This document shows, piece after piece, positions 48,329 to 59,786 of a DNA stretch of 64,000 nt. How positions within the stretch are numbered: position 1 is the first letter of the stretch; each line of letters begins with the position of its first letter. Position numbers and translations under genes: made by a program. The DNA is from Psilocybe azurescens (lineage: Eukaryota > Basidiomycota > Agaricomycetes > Agaricales > Agrocybaceae): contig JAJIRX010000622.1 of assembly GCA_023853785.1 (NCBI GenBank), positions 1,426,001-1,490,000 of the forward strand, in the 5' to 3' direction. The notes under the pieces were generated by a model. The model saw only the letters and a list, made by a program, of their open reading frames with translations, made no database searches and had not been told where the DNA came from.

Positions 48329-49712
48329 CTACAACTTCGCCTTTGGGGTAGGATCCTCAAGAGTGACGGCAGCTGCTGCGAGAGCGATGGCATTACGCTC
48401 CTTTACTTTTGCGGCTGTAGACCATCCGAGATCAATGATGAGATCCGTTTAAATCGTTTCTGTTCTAACTCACTGAAGATGACTTTCTGGCCCTCTTTCC
48501 ACATCTCCGTTACAATGGTTTCACCAGGATATACGACTCCGGCAAAGCTTATGATACTGACTTATCAGAGAATCGAAACAGGGGTGAGGTATTTATAGTG
48601 TCGTACCGAACTTTGATGTCTTTGTATGGTCCGTAAGCTTTCAGGACGTGTTTGCCGGCTATGCCCATCGAACACAACCCGTGCAAAATGGGTTGGTCGA
48701 AGCCTCCGATTGCTGCGAACTCTGGAAGGATCTAAAGAAAAACGCTATGTCTGTGCGTGTACTAACGTCGTGTTTAAGGACTGAAACTTACATGAAGAGG
48801 GTTGGAGTCTCCGCTCAGGCTATAAATATGAAATTTCTATGAGTCTAGACTTGTTGAGGGCAAGAGAACATGGAGCTCACCGATAGAGAGCAGCTTGCGA
48901 TGTGCTGGTCTTCTCCTCAATTACAGCATCCGGGCTGCGCTTCGGTGGTGTATTGGCAGCAGAAGCAGCGCCGCGATCTGGTGGTAACAGAGCATAAGTC
49001 CGACAGATCCAGCCCATTCACATAATAATATGTCTGACCATTTCCGGTGCGTTTCCCACCGAAGCCTCCTGACCCTCGAATGAACACAGTGGATTGGTTC
49101 TCAAAGATGAGTTCCCCAGTGTTCTTGTCGCGTGTTTCGATTATTGACGTCACAGCTGTGGCCTTGCCCTTGTCAAGGACTTCCAATATTCTTTAAATTC
49201 CCGGGGGTAAGAGACTCATTATGGGCCAATATACGAGTGCGAATGACCTAGCTTCATTGACGAGCTCCCCAGAAGTCGGAATAGGCCCCTTGATGTTCAA
49301 ATACTGCTCTCCATGCAAGAGCTTAGCCTATAATAAATTATTAAGATCCTTCCTATAAGGCTTGTACTGGCAGAACGCACGGGATTGAAGTTTGGCAGCC
49401 AGTCAAGGGGGAGTGCCGCACTGCAAGCAAACTGAGGAACGACGCCAAACGTCGGCAACACAGAGAACTCGTCGTCCCCTTCAAAAGTCCATTTGAGTTC
49501 TTTCTCGGTAGCACCGATCCCAAGATTGTAGAGTATCACGTCGCGCTAGTATGTTTGGTCAACACTAGGAATGCGGCTGCGAATGGAATTAATTATCTTC
49601 AAACCTCGGTATATGAATAGGGGACAGGGTCTGTAGGTTCTTTCTTGGCATCTCGTACGAGTTGTGAATCCTCTGGGTCAGCAAAGGCGTTGGGGTCCTT
49701 AAAAGAAGACAT
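48329..49712 (-). CDS. Peroxisomal MaoC-type 2-enoyl-CoA hydratase (Fox2 C-terminal half as separate gene)
   Basis: Equivalent to the hydratase-2 half of fungal multifunctional enzyme Fox2: hydrates trans-2-enoyl-CoA to (3R)-hydroxyacyl-CoA in peroxisomes. The ATG at 49712 gives [20 protein letters not shown]; the codon at 49814 is TTG. Exons encode [80 protein letters not shown] and [20 protein letters not shown]. The hydratase-2 motif is [10 protein letters not shown] (catalytic Asp and His of the family both present), followed by [11 protein letters not shown] and [20 protein letters not shown]. The C-terminus is DPTPKAKL, a PTS1 (AKL). Fusion proteins carry an Asp where this one has Leu after the motif (HIL instead of HID). 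It follows the dehydrogenase gene on the same strand. Confidence 0.88.
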
Positions 49713-50138
49713 TGTATCGCTAGCTTCAACGTAGACGGCTAATGAACGACGAAGTAGCAGTTGAAAGCTCGCTGTCGGGAACTTGGAAGGAGGACTAAGG
49801 ACAATCTTGGACAATCACATGCTTAAGCTATGTATGACGCCCGCTACGATTGACCCGGATGAGACAAAAAGACAAGATGCGGTTATTTTCGCGAGTACTC
49901 TTCTTTCTTTCTTTAAAACAAAATAATATCATTTGCATTGATTGTATTATGACATACTACCAAGTAACTGATCATTCGGATTTATAGTTTATAGTTTATG
50001 GGATGTCCGGAGGAGCCATTTGGTACAGGTCGAAAAGTTACATATTCGTACAGAGACCAGATGAGGGTGTTAACATTGAGGGAATGCAATTATACAAATA
50101 GAACAGAATATCAATAAGGGTATGGATGGTAGATATAT

Positions 50139-52960
50139 TTACAGCTTCGACTTGACGGCGTCGCCCTTGTTACCAAAGTTCTCCACAAGCTAATGGACAA
50201 TTATATCAGAAAAGTAACTTGATGATTCAAAAAACTGCATCTGAATACCTGTTGGATAGCTTCTTGTGTCGAAGAAGGGTTTGTTGCGCGACCATCATCT
50301 ATACAAATATCAGAGAAGGTTGCAAACGCACGTTTCAAAATGGGTTACCAAAGGCTGTGATTTTATTCCACTTCGCGAAAACATCTTCGATAGTATAGGG
50401 CTTGCTTGTGGGGAAGCCATATCCGCCAGATCGCTGCCAGCGAGTCTGGGCGGCCCATCCACCAAGAATTTCGAACAAGGCTCCTGATGTTGTTTCGTTG
50501 TCTATAATATGACGAAGGTCGACATAGAAGACAGAAAAATGTAATAAAGATAAGCACCTTTGCTGGTGAGATATCCGACAACAGGGGCAATGAAGTCGGG
50601 CTAACGAGAATTTCAGCACCATGTTGTCATGATATTCTATTGATATGAGCAAACCTTGAAAGCGTCAACCATATCTTGGGGCCTGAAAGTTGATTTTAGA
50701 GGTATACTAACTTCAAGAAGACAAAAACATACCAGATGGTGCTCGTCATGGCGGTACCCGCAGAAGGAGCAATTGCATTGGCCAGAATGTTATATTTCTT
50801 GCCCTCAATTGCAAGAGTGCGAGTAAGGCCAGTGATTCCTGCCTTTGCGGTTGAGTACTGGAAATTTCATGTCAGTAAAGGAAAATATTTGGCTGAAATC
50901 TGTCGCTGTACATTTGCTTGCCCAAAGTTACCGTCTGCCAAATATGTCAGGAGCAGTTATGGAGTGCAGTTCGAAATGACATACAGATGCCAACTTGAGA
51001 GCAAGTGGTTACGATGCGTCCATATTTCTGTTGCTGGAAAACAGGCCAGACAGCCTTAGCGCACTAAGACATCGAAGTCAATTGAGAGGCAGATTCATGC
51101 CATGAACTAATGAAGAGTACTTTATAGGTTCCACTATAAACTAAGATAAGCACGTTGAACGAACGGGGAAAATAAATCTCGACACCCACCGAAGATGGAC
51201 AGCAAGGACAAGATCCCACTCTTGTTCAGTCATAGCCTGGAACGACTTGTCACGCAGGATGCCTGCATTGGCAATGAGAATATGAACGCCTCCGAACTTC
51301 TCCAAAGCAATTTGCACAATCTTTTCGGCATCTTCAACAGAGCAAACGGCGGCAGCGGCCTTTCCTCCGGCTAGATGACATGTTAAATTGGGAAACATCA
51401 AGAAAAGCTCAACGTTACCATTAACAACTTCGTTTACAACGGCGTTAGCACCTTTCTCATTAACATCATTAACAACAACGTTAGCACCGAGCTTGCCATA
51501 CATTAGGGCATAGGCGCGTCCCAAGCCGGCTCCAGCACCGGTGATAATGACAGTCTGACCGTCGAAGCGTACAGGAGGAGATGCCTGAGCATTAGGGGAA
51601 GTTTCTTAGCAGTTTCGAGTTTTCCCTAAATTACTTGAACTCAGTTTACAAGTCGTTATCAATGACACAACACATACCACAGAGTCAACATCTGTCACAG
51701 CAGTTGGGCTATGATGAGGCCAGTTAGGACAATCTAAGACAAGATAATAAGACCGAAGGCCTACTAATAAGGGTTGCTGAAATCGGTCAACTCGTCCCAT
51801 TTGGCTTTCACCTGTTGGTACACATGAGCCAATTAGTCAATCTGTGCTGCATTTATCACTTACAGCCGAAGGGGTGAAGCTTTCATCTGTCTTGAAGATA
51901 GCACCGTTGCTCCTCTCCCATCGGACTTCCGCGATGAAGCCAGCGCCGACCTCGAAAATCTTTCCAGAAGCATCAGGTCCGTCGGGATGAGAAAGAGCAG
52001 CAACGAAAGGTGCGACGTAATCAGGCTGGGCATTCCATGAATAAATGCATGTGCGAGGATAATGCTGAACATACACTCAGATTTGCCAACATCTCGGGAG
52101 GCATGATGGTTTCAGTCATAGCTGAAGCAGCCATCTGTTAAAGGTAAAATATTGAATTCGTAAAGGCAGTGAACTTAAAGAACGAACGCACGGGAGCAAT
52201 GACAGTGGATTTGATGTTATATTTGGCGCCTTCGCGGGCAAGAGTTTTAGTGAATGCGACGAGAGCCATCTTGGCCGCGCTGTAGTTGGCCTGCCCAAAG
52301 TTACCTGATGTCATTGATATATATAAACCATGGAATTTAGGAGAGTGCGCAGATCCGCACCATAAAGCCCAGCAGCGCTGGCGGTGTTGATGACACGTCC
52401 GAACTTTTGTTTGCGGAAAAGAGGCCAGGCTGCCTTCGTGCATGAGAATGCGCCTTTAAGATGGACCTCGGTAACCTGATCCCATTCCTTGTCGGACATG
52501 TTCTTGAACCTGCAAAATATTCAGCACCATCTATCCAGACTACTCGGACATAAACTGACCCCTTGTCCCTCAAAATGCCAGCGTTGTTTATGAGGATGGT
52601 GACGGTTCCAAAAGCGTCAACAGCGCTCTTGATGACAGAGGCGCCGTCCGACACAGACGACGTGTTGACCACAGCCTTGCCTCCAGCTAAGCAGTGATCA
52701 TTAGCTGAGAAATACGATACGATACGAAATCAACGCACCGGCAATAATCTCATCCACGACCTTCTGCGCTGCAGCTGCATTTGAAGTCGTTCACGACGAT
52801 GTTGGCACCTCTGGAGGCAAAAAGCAGCGAGTATCTGGAGAAGTAACAGATGTGAGTTCACTGTATACATTCCTGCAGTGCGTTGAAGAACATACGCCTT
52901 TCCCAATCCTCCACCAGCTCCAGTAACGACGACTGTATGACCTTTAAACGAAGCAGACAT
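50139..52960 (-). CDS. Peroxisomal (3R)-hydroxyacyl-CoA dehydrogenase, tandem SDR (Fox2 N-terminal half as separate gene)
   Basis: Oxidises (3R)-hydroxyacyl-CoA to 3-ketoacyl-CoA. Two short-chain dehydrogenase domains lie in tandem. Domain A has [31 protein letters not shown], the Ser-containing [35 protein letters not shown] (YxxxK) and [19 protein letters not shown] residues. Then come [20 protein letters not shown] and a linker. Domain B has [56 protein letters not shown] and [20 protein letters not shown]. It terminates [16 protein letters not shown], an SKL PTS1 signal, then TAA. Length about 600 residues, as in the dehydrogenase part of Fox2 without the hydratase. Start ATG at 52960; the in-frame codon at 53014 is TTG. 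Roughly 17 exons. The hydratase gene begins 427 bases downstream. Confidence 0.9.
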
Positions 52961-53618
52961 GTTTTTGGTATTTTCGAAAAAAGCACGAGAGATGATGTGG
53001 AGAAGACGGGGCAAAGTATCAGTTTATATCCGTACACCAAACATGTGAAAAGCCTTCGCAGGCACCGATTCAGGGAATGTTAAATGACCGGTATTGATGA
53101 CGTAACACATTCATCTGCTACTTCCTGTTTCGTCTTCACATGGTCTTCAACTTGAAGCAAGGTTTGTAGCAAAGAGAAATAAATATTTTTATATGGGAGA
53201 GCGACTCGCGCGATGCATAATATGCAGACATGAACGAAAGACTGTACTATATCATGCATAGCATGAGAGTGGAGAGATGGGTTTCGTGAGGAAAGAGGGT
53301 CAGGGTGTCAGGACGGAGATATCATGTTCTTGCAGACGAACAAGACAAAATAAAGATATAAGTGCGTTTCCAATGATCATTTGGAAAGGAAAGAAATTTT
53401 GATTTAAAAAAGATAATAGTACAGAACAATGAAAGAAATTAAGAAAAGACAGAGAATGAGAGAGCGTCGCGAGGATTGCGTGGTTCATAACAGAATATGT
53501 GACCCAGAGTGAGCATAGGTTTACGGTGGCATGCGCGGACATTAGAGTGTCGATTGGCTGAGGGCTGGTAAGTCTAGGGAATTTGTTGACTGGAATATAC
53601 GGAGGGGAGAGAGAAAGG
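52961..53618. other. Spacer between cyclin and dehydrogenase
   Basis: About 650 bases, A+T- and purine-rich on + (GAAAGA-type tracts), with no gene recognised. Confidence 0.4.
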
Positions 53619-55658
53619 TTATGGCAATAGCAAATAAAAAGCAGTTGATATAGGGAACGAGGCAAGTGCACTTTTGTTCAGTGAGATGGAATCAAACTGG
53701 ATGGTATGCAGATGAAAAACCAAAGAGAAAAATATATGGCTTGGTCGGGAGATGGTTGGAGATTTCAAGATACAAATGCGAGAACACGTTGCAAACCAAA
53801 AAGAAAGAGAGAAGGTGTACAAAACTTTAACACAGCTTATTGCATCAGAACCATTGATTCTGGGATAGCGTCGTTTGTCTCCCTCGATGTGGTTCTTAGC
53901 CCAATTGATGGCAAACACAGAGGCTTTGAGGAACTTCTTGTTCGCATATTTTTTGCAAACATACTGTCGATGAAAGTTTTCTTCCGTCAATTTCCCTACC
54001 AGAAGATTGTGTCCGGGAAGGAGCTGTTCTTCCGTGAATCCAGAAAAGAAAACGAAAGCCTCGTTCTGGAAAAGGTTGATTAGTCACATGACACACTCCA
54101 GTTGAACATAGTGCACGAGGGCACGGCATGGGTTGCAAGTTTAAGAATAAAAGGATGAACATACCCAATCACCGCCTAGCATCCTCCGTGCACAATACAT
54201 CCCAACTGCCGCGACGAGACTGGGTTTTACCCTAAGGAATCGATAGTCGAGGAGAGTCACTTCTGTCAAGAACTTGCTGAGTGTCCTTGTTTGAATATCA
54301 TAGTCGTCGGCTTTGCTAATCTTCCTCATCCAACTGTAGGGAGAGCAATAGTGGGATATGTGGAATTCGAGGGTTTGCAGCATGATCCGCTCGCCTTTCA
54401 AAATCTCCTCCTTGGTGTAACCACTCTCCGTCATGTAGACAAATTCTTCGACTGAGGGAGCAAGAATTTCCTCGTACTTGGCGGCGATGAACATAGCAGT
54501 CACGCCGACCAGCTGCAACTTCAATAGCGAAACAACCCGTTTAGTGAGGAATCGATCAACGATGTTCACTGCTATCCATAGGGTTTCCGGAAGCATATGG
54601 TAGCGAAGGTGAACTTGCAAAAGCCAATCGACTAAGGTCTGTCGCATCCCCCATGATATTTCATTTTGCCCGTCCATATAATTGGGGTTGGGCATCACTT
54701 CATCCTATTAATGCTATCAGTTAAACTCTTTCAGCAGTGTAACATTCCATCTTACTTCAAGTTCGCACATGTACTCGAAGATTTCTTCGGCATATTCGGA
54801 GACCATCGTTGTGTCGTACATATCAACGTCATCTTCAAATCGTGAACGTACAGCCTGCACTTCTTTCTGATATCGTAGTGCTCGTTCAGTCGCGACATCA
54901 GGCCAAACACGTGGGAGTTTTGCCTCTACTGGCGGCAGAGATGTGTCTTCTTCATCCTCCTCCTCCAGTTCAGCTTCGCTGTCAACGCCGATCATGGCCT
55001 CCACTTCCTGTTCGTTCACCAGCAAATCGTCCTCCTCATAGTCGTGCGCGACATCCTCTTCGACTTCCATCTCGCTGTGAAGATCTTCTTTCGGTTCGAT
55101 CTCTTCCTCCAAAATCTGCTCAGAGACAACGATTTTGGAAGAGCGCTTTGGAGGTGCTAGCACGCGATTTCGAACAGGAAGGATGCGCGCGTTGACTGCA
55201 TTTGTCACGGGGGGAGCAACCTGACCTCGTCCAGGACCCAGTGGCACTCGTTGTGCCAGAGTGGTCGAGTTCGAGCGACCTCGCTTCAGACCTGTCTCTT
55301 CCTTTTCTTTTCCTAGCCCAGCTTTTGTTATGGTATCCTATGAGCAAGTGGTTAGATAGTGACTCCCACATGTATTGTAACATGCTTACCTTTCGGTTTA
55401 CGGCTGCGGTTGTCACCTCGCTCAGCGCTTGACGAGTAGCCGTACTCCTAAGAGCATCACTCTTCCCAGCAGTAAATCGAAATGGGCCCTGTGTCCCACC
55501 GCTGGAAGCTTGTCGGACGTGTCTACTCATCGCGTTTTCATCGGCTTTAGAACGTTGCGCCAAAGTGCGTCGTTGGGGGAGCTAAGGGAGAATAGATATT
55601 GGTGGCACACGTATAATTGTAAAAGGAGAAGACCTACGCGGACATGATTCGTGGCCAT
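53619..55658 (-). CDS. B-type mitotic cyclin
   Basis: Activator of Cdk1. The start at 55658 encodes MATNHVR, joined by an intron to LPQRRTLAQRSKADENAMSR. A destruction-box-like RQALSEVTT follows. Then acidic stretches (EEEIEPKEDLHSEMEVEEDV), RFEDDVDMYDTTMVSEYAEE and the cyclin box: EISWGMRQTLVDWLLQVHLR, MLPETLWIAVNIVDRFLTKR, LQLVGVTAMFIAAKYEEILA and FVYMTESGYTKEEILKGERI. The second fold has LRVKPSLVAAVGMYCARRML and YVCKKYANKKFLKASVFAIN followed by WAKNHI. Most B cyclins end near here, but the frame stays open for about another 95 residues to 53619, and this extension has no cyclin features. Either the tail is genuine or a base is missing near 53895; in the next frame a stop comes after 20 codons. 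Confidence 0.88.
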
Positions 55659-56311
55659 GTTATGAATGAATTAAACGGAGTTGAGTGAGGTTGACGTGGT
55701 TGAAGTAATGGATTGAGGTTAGTGGCCGTTTGAACTGATATCGACAAGGATCCTGACAGGAATATACGTCCTTTGTTGATGGAAGTAACTGGGAAAGGAA
55801 AAGGGAGAGAAAGGATTTGAACAAAGTCCGCTGGTCAAGGTCAAAGACAATCGTCAGCCTCAAACAGAACCGCAAGAAACAGAAACTCAACCACTTTCCC
55901 GCTCGAACAACGATCACGTGTTGAGCACAACAATTGTCCAAATAACGCGTCCCAGACGCGACCCCAGTTTGTCCCTAATTTTTTCTCACGTATCTTACGT
56001 CACCGCAAACAAACAGATGATATCATTTACGGAAATGAGCTGGCAGTCTGGTTTCTACCGTCTACGTATGTAATTCTTATTTGCCCATTGCTCGTTGTCC
56101 AATGTGAGTTCGCTGTGTCTTACATTTCGACACTGCAGCAGACTGCAGCGCAAGAAATAAACACAGTTAACAATCGTCAGTAGAGATGACCAATTGGTCA
56201 TCTAATTATGTGCTTCCATCGGATCAATTACACAGTACGATAGACTCAAACGACCCAGGATCGTTGGAGCGGCCATTTTAAATCGTTCCAGTCAACATTT
56301 ATCGAAATGGT
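55659..56311. promoter_or_regulatory. Promoter region of the cyclin gene
   Basis: About 650 bases between the cyclin start and the 3' end of the FHA/G-patch gene. No further gene is visible. Confidence 0.35.
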
Positions 56312-57523
56312 TCATTTACCAAGTTCTCCGAATCGTTTAAATTTCTCTCGCTCTTTCCAATTGAGTTCGGAAGTAGATGGGTCTGGATCCGATGGGGTCG
56401 AAGACTTCATACCCAATCCTGTGCGATTTTGGCTTGATTTCAGCTCTAGCGGATCAACCAACCCAATACGACCATCCGCCGGATCTATAGGTGCACCCAA
56501 TGAACTTCCGGGAGCCCAGCCTTGTTGCATGAGTAAGCGATGTCCAATGTTGCTGGAAGGTAATGGGGCAGGTGGCTGAGAAACAACAGGTTTCGTAATT
56601 TGCTCCTCAAATGGAATTGATGGCGACTGAGGCTTTCTAGTGGGCCCGACTGGTGTACTGGCTACCCCAGGACTATCAGGTCGAGAAGCAGGATTTAGAA
56701 GTCGTCGTCGTGCGGCCCGGTCAACGTATTCTTTAGATTTAGCAATTGGCACCGTCGGAGTCAAAGCATGTTGCGAATCGTTATGACGGGTCAGAAGACT
56801 GCGCTTCAGCATGGTCAAAGCTTTCCTCGGGTCTTTTTCCATGCTCATTGAGCCAGGCGAAGACGCCGAAGAATCGGAATCTATTCCAGCATCATCTCTC
56901 GTTCGTTTTATAGACGTGTTTTTTGGCAATGGGAATAAAGAAATCTCGTCATCTCCTGCCAATGCGCAATCACGGCAAGGTCTCCGATTGTCATGAATAT
57001 GCACTTCGAACGTTGTGCTTCCCAGCGTCAATTGGTCAGAGTGTCGTAATCGCCTCGGCATGCTTGCCATCCGAGACTGGGATAGTCGAGTACCGATGTC
57101 CGCTGAATCTGGGGAAACGGGCCCAGGGCGCAGGAATGTTCCATGCATAGAGCCCATGTCGACCACATTCCACTCCTTCCTTGCACCATCCCAAAAAGCC
57201 GTTGCATGAATCTTAGAAACTTGCATCTCTTTTAGACGGATTCGTGGAGTAGTTGATCCTTCGGCCTGGAGATCTCGACCAAGCTGGACTTCCGGATATG
57301 AATCAACAACGGCCACCCTCTTCTTTTTGGCAAAGATGGAAGAACGCAAGACCACCAGTCGAAAAATCGGTTGACCTGGTCCCAGAGTCGTAGTTATATT
57401 CGAACCATCATGTTCGTGAGACGGTTCTTCTGAGTCCCAGGGCCATTCAAATGATGGATCGTATCCATTCGCTGAGTTGTTTGTGTGCTCTTGTGCTATT
57501 TGGCCTTCTTCTAACTCTTCCAT
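56312..57523 (-). CDS. FHA and G-patch domain protein (AGGF1-like)
   Basis: Likely RNA-associated nuclear protein with phosphopeptide-binding and helicase-activating modules. The frame from the ATG at 57523 shows MEELEEGQIAQEHTNNSANG, an acidic segment, then an FHA domain: RLVVLRSSIFAKKKRVAVVD, VQLGRDLQAEGSTTPRIRLK, MQVSKIHATAFWDGARKEWN, VVDMGSMHGTFLRPGPVSPD and LRHSDQLTLGSTTFEVHIH. The linker has RTRDDAGIDSDSSASSPGSM and RAARRRLLNPASRPDSP. The G-patch reads IGHRLLMQQGWAPGSSLG and LKSSQNRTGLGM. An upstream exon may exist: a frame ending ESWLAYVVPNINK (to about 57612) splices in frame to VSPLFDDLS just before the ATG. The rest of such a longer N-terminus was not found. Confidence 0.85.
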   Translation of the reverse strand: MEELEEGQIAQEHTNNSANGYDPSFEWPWDSEEPSHEHDGSNITTTLGPGQPIFRLVVLRSSIFAKKKRVAVVDSYPEVQLGRDLQAEGSTTPRIRLKEMQVSKIHATAFWDGARKEWNVVDMGSMHGTFLRPGPVSPDSADIGTRLSQSRMASMPRRLRHSDQLTLGSTTFEVHIHDNRRPCRDCALAGDDEISLFPLPKNTSIKRTRDDAGIDSDSSASSPGSMSMEKDPRKALTMLKRSLLTRHNDSQHALTPTVPIAKSKEYVDRAARRRLLNPASRPDSPGVASTPVGPTRKPQSPSIPFEEQITKPVVSQPPAPLPSSNIGHRLLMQQGWAPGSSLGAPIDPADGRIGLVDPLELKSSQNRTGLGMKSSTPSDPDPSTSELNWKEREKFKRFGELGK

Positions 57524-58030
57524 GGAGAGATCGTCAAAAAGAGGTGACACTTGAAACCGTTCTAGTCAATGATAAGTCGATGCTAATTGAAGAACCAAGA
57601 AGTCAGTTACCTTGTTAATGTTGGGAACAACATAGGCAAGCCAGCTCTCGGATTGACGATAACTAATAAGTTTGACCCCGAGCATGACGGTGAGAGTTAG
57701 GTGTGGTCGGCAGTAGCCGGTGGCTATTGATCGATCAATCATGCCCTCTGTCCAGATTTGGTTGATCAACAGCACGGGTTCCTGGTGGCACACCTGGTTC
57801 AACCTGAACGCAAACTCATCTTTCTACATTTTTCTGTCACACCTTGAACAAAAGACACTCAAGGAGCCCATCTGGACTGCAAACCCCCTGAGATAACTGC
57901 TCAAATTTCAAAGGCTATTGTAGAGACTGATCTCAACCAACCAGTCAAGCCAAATCCCAAGTGACATTGGATATCCCTGGTCCTGTTCATATCGCGTCCG
58001 ACCTTAAACCTTTCGGTTAAACACATTAGG
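57524..58030. promoter_or_regulatory. Region between the FHA/G-patch and XLF genes
   Basis: About 500 bases between divergent genes; the left part may hold a 5' exon of the FHA/G-patch gene (see that entry). No defined elements. Confidence 0.4.
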
Positions 58031-59602
58031 ATGGAGGAGTTTACTGAGGTTTGCTTATTCGGTTGCTCACTTTGCGCCTGCCTTATTCATGATGATTTGG
58101 TATGATATAGGAGCACGCCAAACACCTTTTGAACAACGAATGGCTGGTGAAGGCCGATCCAAGTAAAGCGATCCCTTATTTATTCGTACGTTCTTATACT
58201 TGCATCTACTCTCTATAATATGCTAAGCTCTGTCAGAAATTTCACTCATCTGTGGGTGATTTGTCGTGTTGTATTTTAGTGACGGACACAAAGTCTGTTT
58301 GGGTCGAAGGTATATCAATTTCACCACCTGGCAAATTGCATTTAACGGATATCCCAGTTCTAAACAGCAAGCGTTTGGCTCGCCGCTGGCGCACATGCAA
58401 CCCCAGTCACCAGAACCATTCGAAAAGATTGACGATGAGGATGCTTGGAGGGAACGTACTTTGAGCTTACTCTCCAAAGGGCACACGATGGGAGGCATGA
58501 CGGAAATAACCTTCGAAGGGGTGGAATCGAAGTACTCGGTATGTTATTTTGATACTGTGATCCAGCTCATATATCTCAATCAGGTTCTAGGACTTTGCTT
58601 TTGAACTTGAATGCGAGGCTTTCAAATGGAGATGGGAAACGTGTTTTCTAGGATACCAACGGTCCTCGGAAATTATTTCCAAGCATCTTATCTTTCCGCT
58701 CATGAGCCTTAACCACCTGACATTTTCATCGGCACAGTCAATTAGCGAGCTCTCAGATGCAGATTTGGAAACGGTATTGTTCACCTTGCACCAACTCGTC
58801 TACCTGTTACTGACAAACATGATCCGCACAGTCGGTTGACAAACTTAGTCGGACAGCGAGACGAACGATTGATAATCACATCAAAAACGCCATATCGAAA
58901 CCACGCGTTGCGACTTCAATCAGACGAATGACCGCGATGTTTAACTTTATCCCAGATCTAAGTACGTCCACATAATGCTATGGTATACCAATGCTTACTT
59001 ATTCTTTTACGCAGAACCTATCACTTCTATTGTCGAAAAACCGTTACTTGAGGTTGAGAAACTCGACGTTGTTGAAGTTCATAAACCACATTCACCACCC
59101 CCAAGACAACAGGAAGCTAATAGCTCCGTAAGTAACTTCTTCCTAATCTAAATGGTGATTTTCAAAACACCTCGCAGCCGAGGCGAGAAAAATATAGTCC
59201 CAAGAACAGCGAACAGAAACGTGAACGCAGCTTGGATATTAAAGGTGCCCAACCTGATTCGGAAACGGAGTCTGACAACGAGCCGGCGGATACCAAAAAG
59301 ACCATTGGGACTTCTATCCTGGCCGGACCTTTAAGAACGTCTGAGCAAAGTTCGTCAAATGGTTTATCCAAGGACCCGACTTCTCTACCTGTCTCCCTGC
59401 AAAAAGTAGAAGTCGATCATTCTCCGATGCTGAGGCATCTCCCCTCCGCCCTGCGAAGAAAACGAAGCCTATGGTAAAGTCCTCCAGTGACAACGACAGT
59501 GATCAAGATACCAAGAAATCAAGGAGCGGCTCTGCTGCTGCTGGTTCAGGGGCAAGAAGAGGCACCCGCCAACCAATTAAACGCGGAGGCAAACGATTCT
59601 AG
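58031..59602 (+). CDS. XLF/Nej1-like non-homologous end-joining factor (two frame breaks)
   Basis: Homologue of XRCC4-like factor (Cernunnos/Nej1), which bridges Ku-XRCC4-Lig4 assemblies during DNA end joining. Exons give MEEFTE, EHAKHLLNNEWLVKADPSKA and IPYLFKFHSSVGDLSCCILV, then TDTKSVWVE and VLNSKRLARRWRTCN: the XLF head. They continue with PFEKIDDEDAWRERTLSLLS, AFKWRWETCFLGYQRSSEII, SKHLIFPLMSLNHLTF (matches the human QHLIRPLMGMS stretch) and a helix VDKLSRTARRTIDNHIKNAI, the coiled-coil stalk. A long disordered tail ends KRGGKRF, resembling the basic Phe-terminated Ku-binding motif of XLF. Frame breaks occur at a C run (58401-58404) and an A run (59401-59405). Each is repaired by one additional base in the run. 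Confidence 0.78.
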
Positions 59603-59786
59603 AGTCGTTGACATCCACAACGCTCAACCGAGTCGCTCGATGTTTATACTATCCCCCACTCATACAACCTACGACCCGAAGATATTTCTGACCCTCAGTC
59701 TGCAATTATCCGAGGTTCGGACAAAGCCTCGTCAGATATAAGGCATGGACTTGAGGTATACATTTACTCTACATCATCATCATTGT
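59603..59786. other. Short spacer after the XLF gene
   Basis: Under 200 bases between convergent ends, with no features. Confidence 0.3.

Noticed and set aside
49713..49814. Possible mitochondrial presequence before the hydratase
   Set aside because: The in-frame sequence upstream of the ATG (Arg-rich, Ser-rich) looks like a targeting peptide, but it has no ATG; its first codon is TTG, so it is probably untranslated.
52961..53014. Possible presequence before the tandem dehydrogenase
   Set aside because: Same situation: the in-frame upstream start codon is TTG. The PTS1 at the end supports the peroxisome.
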